A stretch of 64,000 nucleotides of DNA from Anaerobacillus alkaliphilus (GTDB lineage: Bacteria; Bacillota; Bacilli; Bacillales; Anaerobacillaceae), in NCBI RefSeq assembly GCF_004116265.1, contig NZ_QOUX01000027.1:1-64000 (forward strand). The letters run 5' to 3'. Shown here piece after piece: positions 34,423 through 42,264 of this stretch; positions within the stretch are counted from its first letter, which is position 1, and every line of letters starts with the position of its first letter. The position numbers and the translations under genes were made by a program. The notes beneath the pieces were generated by a model that had not been told where the DNA came from, made no database searches, and worked only from the letters and a program-made list of their open reading frames with translations.

Positions 34423-34683
34423 TTATGTTAAATAATTTTCAATTGCTTGTACTGCTTCTTCGCAGTCTTCACCGATGGCACGAATTAGAAGTTTATCACC
34501 GTTTCTTAGTTGCAAGGTAATTAAACCAAGAAAGCTTTTTAAGTTTACTTCAACAATCATTCCTCTGACCATCTTTTTTAAGAAAATCTCTGACTGAAGT
34601 GGCTGTATTGACTTACTTAAATCGGTAATTGTTTGATCTTCTGAAATATTAACAACAATCTCTTTTAGACATTCATTTGCCAA
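34423..34683 (-). CDS. HPr-like protein lacking the phosphorylatable histidine
   Basis: 86-aa HPr fold. The region VEVNLKSFLGLITLQLRNGD aligns with the [13 protein letters not shown] region of the true HPr in this window, placing Ser50 at the regulatory Ser46 position of HPr/Crh. The N-terminal active-site segment (LHARPA in HPr) is replaced by EDQTITDLS and the protein has no histidine at all. It therefore cannot carry PTS phosphoryl groups but could be an HPr-kinase target like Crh. It is the last gene of the TRAP operon, 30 bp after dctM. TTG start with AAAAGGA upstream. Confidence 0.75.
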   Translation of the reverse strand: MANECLKEIVVNISEDQTITDLSKSIQPLQSEIFLKKMVRGMIVEVNLKSFLGLITLQLRNGDKLLIRAIGEDCEEAVQAIENYLT

Positions 34684-34713
34684 TTCGCACCAATCCTTTT
34701 CTCTTTGTATTTA

Positions 34714-35982
34714 TTATAAGAATAGCAATGAGATTTGTGGAATAAATACCACTAGCAATAGCGTAAACAACATAACAAAGAAGAACGGAACAATTGCTTT
34801 TGATAAAGCTTCAATTGAAAGTCCCGATATACCAGAACCAACAAACAAATTAACACCCAGTGGTGGTGTAATAAAACCAATTGCTAAGTTTAACACCATG
34901 ATAATTCCAAAGTGAACCGGATCATATCCAATATTCACGGCGATTGGCAAAAGGATTGGTGTTAGAATAATGATTGCTGCTAAAGTATCCATAAAGCAAC
35001 CAACTATTAGTAAAAGTAGTGTAATCAATAAGATAATTACAATTGGACTTTCAGAAACTGACAGCATCGCTTGTGCGACTTGATTTGGGATTTGTTGTAT
35101 TGTTAACAATCGACCAAATGCCGTTGCAGTACCAACGATGATTAAAATCGTTGCTGTAGTTAGTGCTGAGTTAGCGAAAACACTAGGAAGGTCTTTTATT
35201 TTCAATTCTCGGTATAAAAGTAATCCTGCAACTAGTCCATAAACCACAGCAATTACCGCTGCTTCTGTGGGTGTAAATATTCCTCCATAAATTCCACCTA
35301 AAATGATAATTGGAATTAATAATGCCCATTTTGCATCCCAAACCGCTCTTCCGATATTAGCCAAAGATGTTTTTTCATCTAACCCTGTATAGCCCATCTT
35401 TTTTGAATAAAAGTATGCATAGACAATTAATGCTATTCCAACTAAAATTCCCGGTAAAATACCTGCAATAAACATATTGGCAATTGATACGTTCCCTACC
35501 ACACCATAGATTACCATTGGAATACTCGGTGGGATAATAACTCCTAAAGAACCAGCCGCACAAACAACTGCAGTAGCAAACCTCTTGTCATACCCCTGGC
35601 GAACCATCGCTGGGATCATAATTCCACCAATGGCAGCTACTGTAGCAGGACCTGAACCTGAGATTGCAGCAAAAAACATACAAGTAATAATTGTAGCAAT
35701 TGCAAAACCACCAGTTTTATTACCTACCAGTGAGTTTGCAACACGGAAAAGGCGTTCAGAGATACCACCTTTCCCCATAATTTCACCCGCTAAAATAAAG
35801 AACGGGACGGCCATTAACGGGAACGAGTCTACCGAGGTAATTAACTCTTTAGCTAAAAACTGTAGATTAAGATTTCCGGAATAAATGATCGTAACAAATG
35901 TTGATAATCCTAAGGCAATTCCAATTGGAACACTTAGAAGTAGAAATAAGGCAAACGATATAAATAAAACTGCTGCAACCAT
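34714..35982 (-). CDS. dctM: TRAP transporter large permease (DctM type)
   Basis: Large membrane subunit of a tripartite ATP-independent periplasmic-type transporter, 422 aa, about 12 helices. ILAGEIMGKGGISERLFRVANSL and MTRKG-like FAISGSGPATVAAIGGIMIPAM are typical, as is VAGILPGI-like FIAGILPGILVGIALI. It forms the Na+-driven path with DctQ; the solute comes from DctP. AGGAGG before the ATG and 11 bp after dctQ. With gluconate-pathway genes around, the likely cargo is a sugar acid such as gluconate. Confidence 0.93.
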   Translation of the reverse strand: MVAAVLFISFALFLLLSVPIGIALGLSTFVTIIYSGNLNLQFLAKELITSVDSFPLMAVPFFILAGEIMGKGGISERLFRVANSLVGNKTGGFAIATIITCMFFAAISGSGPATVAAIGGIMIPAMVRQGYDKRFATAVVCAAGSLGVIIPPSIPMVIYGVVGNVSIANMFIAGILPGILVGIALIVYAYFYSKKMGYTGLDEKTSLANIGRAVWDAKWALLIPIIILGGIYGGIFTPTEAAVIAVVYGLVAGLLLYRELKIKDLPSVFANSALTTATILIIVGTATAFGRLLTIQQIPNQVAQAMLSVSESPIVIILLITLLLLIVGCFMDTLAAIIILTPILLPIAVNIGYDPVHFGIIMVLNLAIGFITPPLGVNLFVGSGISGLSIEALSKAIVPFFFVMLFTLLLVVFIPQISLLFL

Positions 35983-35993
35983 TTTCTTGCCTC

Positions 35994-36518
35994 CTAATCT
36001 TCCTGAAGTTTTTCTTGGGTAGTCTTTATTTCTAATTCACCAAACCCAAATAATGCTCTAAATTGTTTAATTAAATTTTGTAACAATCGAATAGCAGTTA
36101 AGCCCATCCCTATCGGGGCTGCTAAATAGATAATTCCCATTGGAATTTGATTAGCTGGAGATTTCTGTCCCCATTCAAGAATTTGCATTGCAATTCCCGA
36201 TCCATATTGGATGACGAATAAGGCAAAGAATAAAAATAGTAAGTTTGAAATGATTGTCAGGATAAGTCTTCCTCTTTCTTTAAAAAGTAATAACAATACA
36301 TCTACTTTAATATGGCGCTGTTTCTTTACTCCATAACTAATACCAATATATACAAGCCAGATAAAGCAGTAACGAGCTAGTTCCTCTGACCACGAAAGAG
36401 ATGCATCGAACACATAGCGCATAATTACTTGTAAAAAGATAACTGCAACCATTACGACCGAAAAAATAACAAGAAAAACTTCTTCAATATGGTCATCTAA
36501 CCACTTTAATACCCTCAT
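35994..36518 (-). CDS. dctQ: TRAP transporter small permease (DctQ type)
   Basis: Small membrane subunit, 174 aa, four helices. The pattern VIMRYVFDASLSWSEELARYCFIWLVYIG is the DctQ hallmark (arginine and the WSEE motif), and a C-terminal KTTQEKLQED tail is cytoplasmic. It bridges DctM and the membrane. It lies between dctP (153 bp upstream, with a hairpin in the gap) and dctM. AAAAGGAGAGG before the ATG. Confidence 0.93.
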   Translation of the reverse strand: MRVLKWLDDHIEEVFLVIFSVVMVAVIFLQVIMRYVFDASLSWSEELARYCFIWLVYIGISYGVKKQRHIKVDVLLLLFKERGRLILTIISNLLFLFFALFVIQYGSGIAMQILEWGQKSPANQIPMGIIYLAAPIGMGLTAIRLLQNLIKQFRALFGFGELEIKTTQEKLQED

Positions 36519-36624
36519 CTATGTCCTCTCCTTTTGTAAAGTTATATTCTCTGTTGGTTAGGAAGGAAAGCAAAACTGTTTACCTTTCATAGATAAACAC
36601 TTGTGCTTTCCTTTCTTTAATATA

Positions 36625-36654
36625 GTAAGAGAAGGTGTATCCACCCTCTCTTAC
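36625..36654 (-). terminator. Hairpin between dctP and dctQ (partial terminator)
   Basis: GTAAGAGA-GGTG and CACC-TCTCTTAC form a 12-bp stem with one mismatch and a short loop, with no long T-run. Such hairpins after solute-receptor genes usually stop 3' decay or attenuate, giving more receptor than permease. Confidence 0.7.
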
Positions 36655-36671
36655 CGGTATTTATGTTTTAA

Positions 36672-37733
36672 TTATTGTTGTGCATCGGCAACTGCTTGAT
36701 AAACAGCGTCTACAACTTCTCTACCAATTTGATCAGCAAAGCGCTCAATTACTGGTTGAACTAGGTCGACCATTTCTTGACGAGCTTCAGGAGTGATTTC
36801 TGTAAACGTCATTCCTTCTGCTTGGAGGTTTGCAAGATACTCAGCTGCTGCTTCACGGTTCATATTACGTTGGAATGCACCCGCTTCATAAGCAGCATTT
36901 GTAACGATTTCTTGTTGCTCAGGAGTTAAACCATCAAAGAAAGATTTAGATACTAAGAATACCCAAGGGCTATAGATATGGTGTGTGTTAGAAACATGAT
37001 CCTGTACTTCAAAGAACTTTTGTAGGTAAATTGTTGCATAAGGATTTTCTTGCCCATCAACCGTACCTTGTTGCATTGCCGCGAACAATTCTGTAAATGC
37101 CATTGGCGTTGGGTTTGCACCTAGTGCACGGAATGCTTCTAAGTGTAATTGGTTTTCCATTGTACGAATTTTTAATCCTTTAAAGTCTGCTGCAGTTGCA
37201 ACAGGACGAACACTGTTTGTTAAGTCACGGAATCCATTTTCCCAGTAACCTAAACCAACTAAGTTTTGAGTTGCTAGTCTACTTAATAACTCTTCACCAA
37301 CATCTCCACCTAATACAGCATCGGCTACTTGTTCGTTAGGGAATAAGAACGGAATATCAAACACACTGAACTCTGGAAGGAAGTTCGCGATTACTGCTGT
37401 AGAAGGTACTGTAATTTCCTGTGTACCTAATTGCAACGCTTCCGTCATTGTACGGTCATCACCAAGTTGACCACTGTGATACGTTTCAATAACGATCGCA
37501 CCATTTGTTTGCTCTTCTACAAGTTCTTTGAATTTTAATAAACCTTTGTATTGAGGATGTTGATCGTTTAGACCGATCCCTGCGCGCATTGTTTTTACTT
37601 CAGTCGGTGCTTCTGTTGTTGTATCTCCACCTGTTTGAGGTGTTTCTGGAGTAGCCGTACCACCGCCACCACAGCCTACTAAACCAAGTGCTAATATAGC
37701 TGTGCTAAAAAGTAAGCCTAATTTCTTTTTCAT
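36672..37733 (-). CDS. dctP: TRAP transporter solute receptor (DctP family)
   Basis: Extracytoplasmic binding protein, 353 aa, lipoprotein with LGLVGC lipobox (about residue 21) and a Gly/Thr/Pro linker. The family sequence includes MRAGIGLNDQHPQYKG, GLGYWENGFRDLTNSVRPV, FKGLKIRTMENQLHLEAFRALG (with the Arg that binds the substrate carboxylate) and GTVDGQENPYATIY. It delivers a carboxylated solute, probably a sugar acid, to DctQM. First gene of the TRAP unit; preceded by a palindrome and a cre-like site. AAGGGGG before the ATG. Confidence 0.94.
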   Translation of the reverse strand: MKKKLGLLFSTAILALGLVGCGGGGTATPETPQTGGDTTTEAPTEVKTMRAGIGLNDQHPQYKGLLKFKELVEEQTNGAIVIETYHSGQLGDDRTMTEALQLGTQEITVPSTAVIANFLPEFSVFDIPFLFPNEQVADAVLGGDVGEELLSRLATQNLVGLGYWENGFRDLTNSVRPVATAADFKGLKIRTMENQLHLEAFRALGANPTPMAFTELFAAMQQGTVDGQENPYATIYLQKFFEVQDHVSNTHHIYSPWVFLVSKSFFDGLTPEQQEIVTNAAYEAGAFQRNMNREAAAEYLANLQAEGMTFTEITPEARQEMVDLVQPVIERFADQIGREVVDAVYQAVADAQQ

Positions 37734-37773
37734 TTTTGTTTGCCCCCTTAAAGAATGTTTTATTATTTATTAC

Positions 37774-37791
37774 ACTGAAATATTTTTCAGT
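37774..37791 (-). promoter_or_regulatory. Palindrome ACTGAAA-N4-TTTCAGT upstream of dctP
   Basis: Perfect 18-bp inverted repeat about 40 bp upstream of the dctP start codon. It resembles the palindromes at 38825-38841 and 44844-44864, suggesting binding sites for the RpiR-family regulator encoded at 38990. Confidence 0.55.
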
Positions 37792-37799
37792 TATAACCA

Positions 37800-37813
37800 T
37801 GTTAACGTTTACA
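37800..37813 (-). promoter_or_regulatory. cre-like site upstream of dctP
   Basis: On the minus strand TGTAAACGTTAACA matches every position of the CcpA cre consensus TGWAARCGYTWNCW except the Y/T choice. It lies between gnd and dctP and points to glucose repression of the TRAP genes. Confidence 0.6.
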
Positions 37814-37833
37814 ATTCATTCCAAAAGTAGTTA

Positions 37834-38730
37834 TTACTTTCTAACTACTTCGTGACCACCAAATTCATTTCTTAACGCAGCAACTACTTTTCCAGTAAAT
37901 GTATCATCTTCTAATGAGCGATATCGCATCAGTAATGACATCGTGATAACTGGCGCAGCTACTTGTAAATCAAGAGCTTCTTCTATCGTCCACTTACCTT
38001 CCCCAGAAGAATTCATTATTCCACGAATGCCTTCAAGTTTCGGATCTTTTGAGAATGCATTTTCGGTTAATTCCATTAACCATGAACGAATGACAGAGCC
38101 ATTGTTCCAAACTCTAGCAACTGCTTCAAAGTCATAATCGAATTCACTTTTCTCCAAGATGTCAAAGCCCTCAGCGATCGCTGCCATCATTCCATACTCA
38201 ATACCGTTATGAATCATTTTTAGGTAGTGTCCGCTTCCCATCGGTCCAGCATATAGATAGCCGTTTTGAATTGAAACATCCTTAAATAATGGTTCAATTG
38301 TTTTAAAGACTTCAGGATCTCCACCAATCATAGTACAAGCATCTTTTCTTGCTCCACTTGTTCCACCACTTGTTCCAACATCAAAGAAATAAATTCCTTT
38401 TTCATCAAGTAGCTTTCCTCTGGCTATTGACTTTTTATAATGGGAATTCCCTCCATCTATCACAATATCCCCAGCTGATAAAAGACCTGAAAGCTTATGT
38501 ATTACATTTTCAGTAATTTCGCCTGCAGGAACCATTACCCATACAACTCTTGGTGACTCAAGCTTTTCAACTAACTCTTCAATTGAAAAAGCTCCCTCGG
38601 CACCGTCTCGAATAATATTATTCACTTGCTCAGCATTAACATCTGTGCCTACAACTGAATGACCATTATCCATTATGTTCAATACTAAGTTGTAGCCCAT
38701 TTTACCAAGGCCGATCATTCCTAGTTTCAT
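37834..38730 (-). CDS. gntZ: 6-phosphogluconate dehydrogenase, decarboxylating (GntZ-like)
   Basis: Oxidises 6-phosphogluconate to ribulose 5-phosphate and CO2. 298 aa, the short form. Rossmann GLGKMGYNLVLNI at the N-terminus, catalytic SGG (GTSGGTSGARKDACTMIGG), Lys and Asn in GSGHYLKMIHNGIEYG. The short-form enzymes are usually NAD-dependent GntZ/YqeC types in Bacillus. ATG at 38730 has AAGGAGG 5 nt upstream; an in-frame ATG at 38769 extends beyond it. Divergent from rpiR-gntK, with which it forms the gluconate route. Confidence 0.92.
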   Translation of the reverse strand: MKLGMIGLGKMGYNLVLNIMDNGHSVVGTDVNAEQVNNIIRDGAEGAFSIEELVEKLESPRVVWVMVPAGEITENVIHKLSGLLSAGDIVIDGGNSHYKKSIARGKLLDEKGIYFFDVGTSGGTSGARKDACTMIGGDPEVFKTIEPLFKDVSIQNGYLYAGPMGSGHYLKMIHNGIEYGMMAAIAEGFDILEKSEFDYDFEAVARVWNNGSVIRSWLMELTENAFSKDPKLEGIRGIMNSSGEGKWTIEEALDLQVAAPVITMSLLMRYRSLEDDTFTGKVVAALRNEFGGHEVVRK

Positions 38731-38824
38731 TGTTGCCTCCTTAGTTCCTAACCGTAAATTTTCTTTCAAAAAACCTGCACTAAATTATTTTCTGCATTAT
38801 TTAGTTTCCTATGACAAATTATTC

Positions 38825-38841
38825 GTGAAAGTTTTTTTCAC
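38825..38841. promoter_or_regulatory. Palindrome GTGAAA-N5-TTTCAC between gntZ and rpiR
   Basis: Perfect 6-bp half sites with a 5-bp spacer in the divergent intergenic region. It probably controls gntZ and/or the rpiR-gntK unit and shares the GAAA...TTTC core of the palindromes upstream of dctP and the aldolase gene. Confidence 0.55.
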
Positions 38842-38932
38842 CAATTGATCCAATGAAAGAAAATTCCTTACAAAATTAATTATATGATAAATTATTTCTT
38901 TTTCAAGGCTTTTTTTGAAAAAATATTTTTTT

Positions 38933-38946
38933 ATCAAGCGTTTTCA
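38933..38946 (+). promoter_or_regulatory. cre-like site upstream of rpiR
   Basis: On the complementary strand TGAAAACGCTTGAT matches 13 of 14 positions of the cre consensus. It lies 44 bp upstream of the rpiR start codon, next to TATACT, a likely -10. Confidence 0.5.
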
Positions 38947-38989
38947 TATACTATAGACTTAACGAATTCAATTTTAAGGGAGTGTCACT

Positions 38990-39841
38990 ATGATTCAAAC
39001 ACATTGTCTCGCACGTATTAGATCTTCATATGAAGATTTTAGTGATAAAGAAAAAGCTATTGCCGATTATGTGATAAGTAACCCGAAACAAATTATTCAT
39101 TCAACGATCAGTCAAGTCGCAGAAGATTTGGGTGTTGCTGAAGCGACAGTGTTTCGCTTTTGTAAACGTATTGGATTTAAAGGCTATCAAGCAATGAAAA
39201 TTGCCTTAGCTTCTGAAGTCTCTCATGATGAGATGGATGATATTCATGAAGAAATTCAGGTTGGTGATACAGAAAAGGAAGTAGCGGAAAAGGTTTTTCG
39301 TTCAAATATTCGTACGCTAGAGGAAACTCTAAGAATTATCGAACAAGACAACTTTAAAGCTGCGGTTCAAGCAATATTACATGCGAAAAAAATAGAGTTT
39401 TATGGAAATGGTGGGTCAGGTTCTGTTGCGGAAGATGCTCACCATAAGTTTCTACGTACGGGGTTCCAAAGTGTCGCCTACCGGGATTCCCATTTACAAA
39501 TCATGGCTGCTTCATTGTTAAGCAAAGGTGATGTAGCAGTGGTGATTTCTCATTCTGGATCAAATAAAGACATGCTTCAAGCTCTTGAGGTTGCAAAGGA
39601 TGCGGGCGCAGTAACAATTGCCATAACAACTTTAGCTAAATCACCTCTTAGTCAGGGCGCGGACATTACACTTTATACAGTAAGTGACGAGACCGAGTAC
39701 CGTTCAGAAGCACTTTCTTCAAGGCTTGCCCAATTAAGTATTATTGATGCCTTGTATGTAAACATTAGTATTGCTAGAAAAGATCTGATGCAGCAATCAT
39801 TACAAAAAATACGAAATGCAATTTCGTTAAAACGCCTATAG
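38990..39841 (+). CDS. MurR/RpiR family regulator of the sugar-acid cluster
   Basis: 283 aa: N-terminal helix-turn-helix of the RpiR type (about 1-80; ISQVAEDLGVAEATVFRFCKRIGFKGYQ) and a C-terminal SIS domain (about 120-260; IEFYGNGGSGSVAEDAHHKF, VVISHSGSNKDMLQAL) which in the family binds phosphosugars. A 6-phosphogluconate-type effector is likely given its operon with gluconokinase. It begins 10-20 bp before gntK and would bind the GAAA-N4/5-TTTC palindromes. The ATG has AAGGGAG upstream. Confidence 0.9.
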   Translation: MIQTHCLARIRSSYEDFSDKEKAIADYVISNPKQIIHSTISQVAEDLGVAEATVFRFCKRIGFKGYQAMKIALASEVSHDEMDDIHEEIQVGDTEKEVAEKVFRSNIRTLEETLRIIEQDNFKAAVQAILHAKKIEFYGNGGSGSVAEDAHHKFLRTGFQSVAYRDSHLQIMAASLLSKGDVAVVISHSGSNKDMLQALEVAKDAGAVTIAITTLAKSPLSQGADITLYTVSDETEYRSEALSSRLAQLSIIDALYVNISIARKDLMQQSLQKIRNAISLKRL

Positions 39842-39859
39842 ATTAAGGATGTGTTTGGT

Positions 39860-41386
39860 ATGAACAAGTATGTTATTGGTTTAGATATCGGAACTACGAG
39901 TGCAAAGGCAGTATTATTTCAAAAGAGTGGTCTCGTGATGGCTGAAAGTGAAAGTCTTTACCCTGTTCATCACCCCGAACCTTCTTGGGCTGAGCAGGAT
40001 CCTATTGTAATTGAAAAAGCAGCCATTGAAGCCATCAGTTCAGTAATCAAAAAGGCAACAATCCAAAAGGATCAGGTTGTAGCTATCGGACTTTCTTCAG
40101 CGATGCATTCACTTATTTGTATTGATCAAAACAACGAGCCACTCTCTCCATCGATTATTTGGGCAGATGGTCGAAGTGTTGAACAAGCTAAAAAGCTTCG
40201 CCTTCAAACAGAGATTTACTTAAAAACTGGAACACCCATTCATCCGATGTCACCTTTATGCAAGCTAGTGTGGATGAAAGAAAATAATTATCAACCTTAT
40301 CTAGAAGCCTCAATGTTTGTTTCAATCAAAGAATTCCTTCTACTGAGATGGTTTGGTGAGGCCGTTGTTGATTACTCCGTCGCTTCGGCTACTGGTTTAT
40401 TTAATATCCATACGTTTGAATGGGACCAAGATGTTCTTACTATTGCCGGCATACAACAAAATCAGTTATCTAGGCCAGTGTCACCAACAACGATGTGCCA
40501 AGGCTTACATAAAGAACTTGCTAATCAAATGGGTATTCACCCTGATACTCCGTTTGTACTCGGCGGAAGCGATGGTCCTTTAGCAAATTTAGGTATTGGT
40601 GCAATTAAACCTGGCGATGTTGCCATTACAGTAGGCACTAGTGGAGCAATCAGACAAATGGCTTCAAATCCTAGAACGGATGAACTCCAAGAAATATTCT
40701 GTTACGCGGTCACTGCTGATCGTTGGATCATGGGGGGACCAACAAATAACGGGGGAATTGTCTTTCAATGGCTTCGAGACGTGTTGGGGCAAAAGGAAAT
40801 CGAACTTGCAACCACACAAGGAGGCAATGCTTACGATTTACTAACTAAGCTGGCTTCATCGGTTACACCGGGTGCTAATGGATTGTTATTCTTACCGTTT
40901 CTAAACGGTGAACGTGCACCATATTGGGATGCTAATGCCCGCGGTACCCTAATTGGATTAACGTTATCCCATAAGAAAGAACATATGATTAGAGCAGGGC
41001 TTGAGGGTGTTGTCTATAGTTTATATAGTGTTGGTGAAGCATTGGAGCGTCTAGCCGGGGAGCCTGTTCAACTTTTTGCAAGTGGTGGTTTTGCTCGATC
41101 TCCACTTTGGTTACAAATCGTTGCAGATATATTCGGGCATCCAGTTCAAGTACCAGAAAGTCATCAAAGTTCAGCTTGGGGAGCTGCTTGGTTTGCCTTG
41201 CTTGCCGTCGGAGAAGCTTCCTCTTTAGAGGGGATAAAAGAGTCTATTCCTATGAAGCAAACCTTTGAGCCTAATCAACAGTCAAACAAGGTTTACCGGG
41301 AATTATATGTAACTTATCGAGAGTTGTACATGGCTTTAAAACCACATTTTCATTCTCTTGCTGAGTTTCAACGTAATCATAAGTAG
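39860..41386 (+). CDS. gntK: Gluconokinase (FGGY family)
   Basis: Phosphorylates gluconate to 6-phosphogluconate, 508 aa. FGGY N-terminal YVIGLDIGTTSAKAVLF (ATP/phosphate loop 1), middle WADGRSVEQAKKL and C-terminal GGFARSPLWLQIVADIFG. The length matches B. subtilis GntK (513 aa). The ATG at 39860 follows AAGGATG; an in-frame TTG or earlier start at 39851 would lie in that site. Operon with rpiR; the product feeds the GntZ enzyme encoded divergently. Confidence 0.92.
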   Translation: MNKYVIGLDIGTTSAKAVLFQKSGLVMAESESLYPVHHPEPSWAEQDPIVIEKAAIEAISSVIKKATIQKDQVVAIGLSSAMHSLICIDQNNEPLSPSIIWADGRSVEQAKKLRLQTEIYLKTGTPIHPMSPLCKLVWMKENNYQPYLEASMFVSIKEFLLLRWFGEAVVDYSVASATGLFNIHTFEWDQDVLTIAGIQQNQLSRPVSPTTMCQGLHKELANQMGIHPDTPFVLGGSDGPLANLGIGAIKPGDVAITVGTSGAIRQMASNPRTDELQEIFCYAVTADRWIMGGPTNNGGIVFQWLRDVLGQKEIELATTQGGNAYDLLTKLASSVTPGANGLLFLPFLNGERAPYWDANARGTLIGLTLSHKKEHMIRAGLEGVVYSLYSVGEALERLAGEPVQLFASGGFARSPLWLQIVADIFGHPVQVPESHQSSAWGAAWFALLAVGEASSLEGIKESIPMKQTFEPNQQSNKVYRELYVTYRELYMALKPHFHSLAEFQRNHK

Positions 41387-41407
41387 TCTAAAAATCAAAA
41401 TTTACTA

Positions 41408-41614
41408 AGAAAAGCGCAAGGCGCCCGCCTATCGGCGACAAGCAAATGTTCTGACCGATAACAAGTGTGCTCTCTCACTTTTAATCAAGGGAAAAAGGAA
41501 GTTCACTTTTTCCTCGGTCAGGTTATTTGACCTCGAGCCAAGAACATCTTTGAATTACCTCTCGGTTCTTTGCGACGAGTAACCACAGGAGCAGATGGCG
41601 CCTGGAGCTAGACA
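41408..41614. repeat. Structured intergenic repeat (about 207 bp)
   Basis: Starts GAAAAGCGCAAGGCGCC and ends GGCGCCTGGAGCTAGAC, so the ends share an inverted AGGCGCC core. Inside are ATGTTCTGACCGA with complementary TCGGTCAG and AGAACAT further on, and a hairpin around AAAAAGG/CACTTTTT. The G+C content is higher than the surroundings. I recall end sequences like these in intergenic repeats of many Bacillaceae. It lies between gntK and a GNAT gene; no ORF. Confidence 0.65.
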
Positions 41615-41650
41615 ATTTTTAAGTTGAAAATTATATACTTTCTTATATTA

Positions 41651-41690
41651 CAAAGAAAGCCTATCAAACCAAAGTTTGATAGGCTCTTTG
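41651..41690. terminator. Bidirectional terminator
   Basis: AGCCTATCAAAC and GTTTGATAGGCT form a perfect 12-bp stem with a 4-nt loop. On the minus strand TCTTTGTAAT follows, ending the acetyltransferase gene. Confidence 0.88.
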
Positions 41691-42167
41691 TTAACTTGAA
41701 AAAACTTGTGTATACCTTCCATTTTCATACCGTTCTGTATATTTACCTTTTGTATACTTGTCGATAACATTTCTCCAAAAGTGTTGTGCTGGTTGGTTTT
41801 TTTCAAGTTGAAAGACTTCCCAGTTCCCTCGATGTAAATGAAACATTTCTGTAGCCACTTGTTTACCAATCCCAAATCGACGGTATTTTTTCATGATAAA
41901 AAATTCAGCAATAGAGTAATAGCCCTTTTCTTCTTCTTCAATCAACCTCACTAGGGAAAATCCTGCATACCTTCCGTCAATCTCTACTAGATATGGGAAT
42001 TTCGTTTGCTCAATCCAATAATGATCTAAATTTGGATATTCTCCAAACCTACCATCTTCTTCTAAATGGGCTTCAACAAACTCTGAGAAGTCATAAAAAT
42101 AGTATTGCATCAAGTTTTTGACAATCTCTTTTTCAGCTAAGCTTGCCTTACGGATGATAACGTCCAA
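41691..42167 (-). CDS. GNAT family N-acetyltransferase
   Basis: 158-aa acyl-CoA-dependent transferase. The GNAT motif A is seen as FFIMKKYRRFGIGKQVATEMF (R/Q-x-x-G-x-G/A, about residues 88-108) and motif B as FQLEKNQPAQHFWRNVI. Target amine unknown. The start is TTG at 42167 with AAGGAG upstream. It stands alone between the structured repeat and the dehydratase operon. Confidence 0.85.
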   Translation of the reverse strand: MDVIIRKASLAEKEIVKNLMQYYFYDFSEFVEAHLEEDGRFGEYPNLDHYWIEQTKFPYLVEIDGRYAGFSLVRLIEEEEKGYYSIAEFFIMKKYRRFGIGKQVATEMFHLHRGNWEVFQLEKNQPAQHFWRNVIDKYTKGKYTERYENGRYTQVFSS

Positions 42168-42264
42168 TTCAAAATCTCCTTCTGAATATTCTTGTTTTTA
42201 TGGTTAGTATAATGGAGTTTTGAAAGGAATGGTAGATTCCTTTGTAAATATAGTAACAAAAGAT

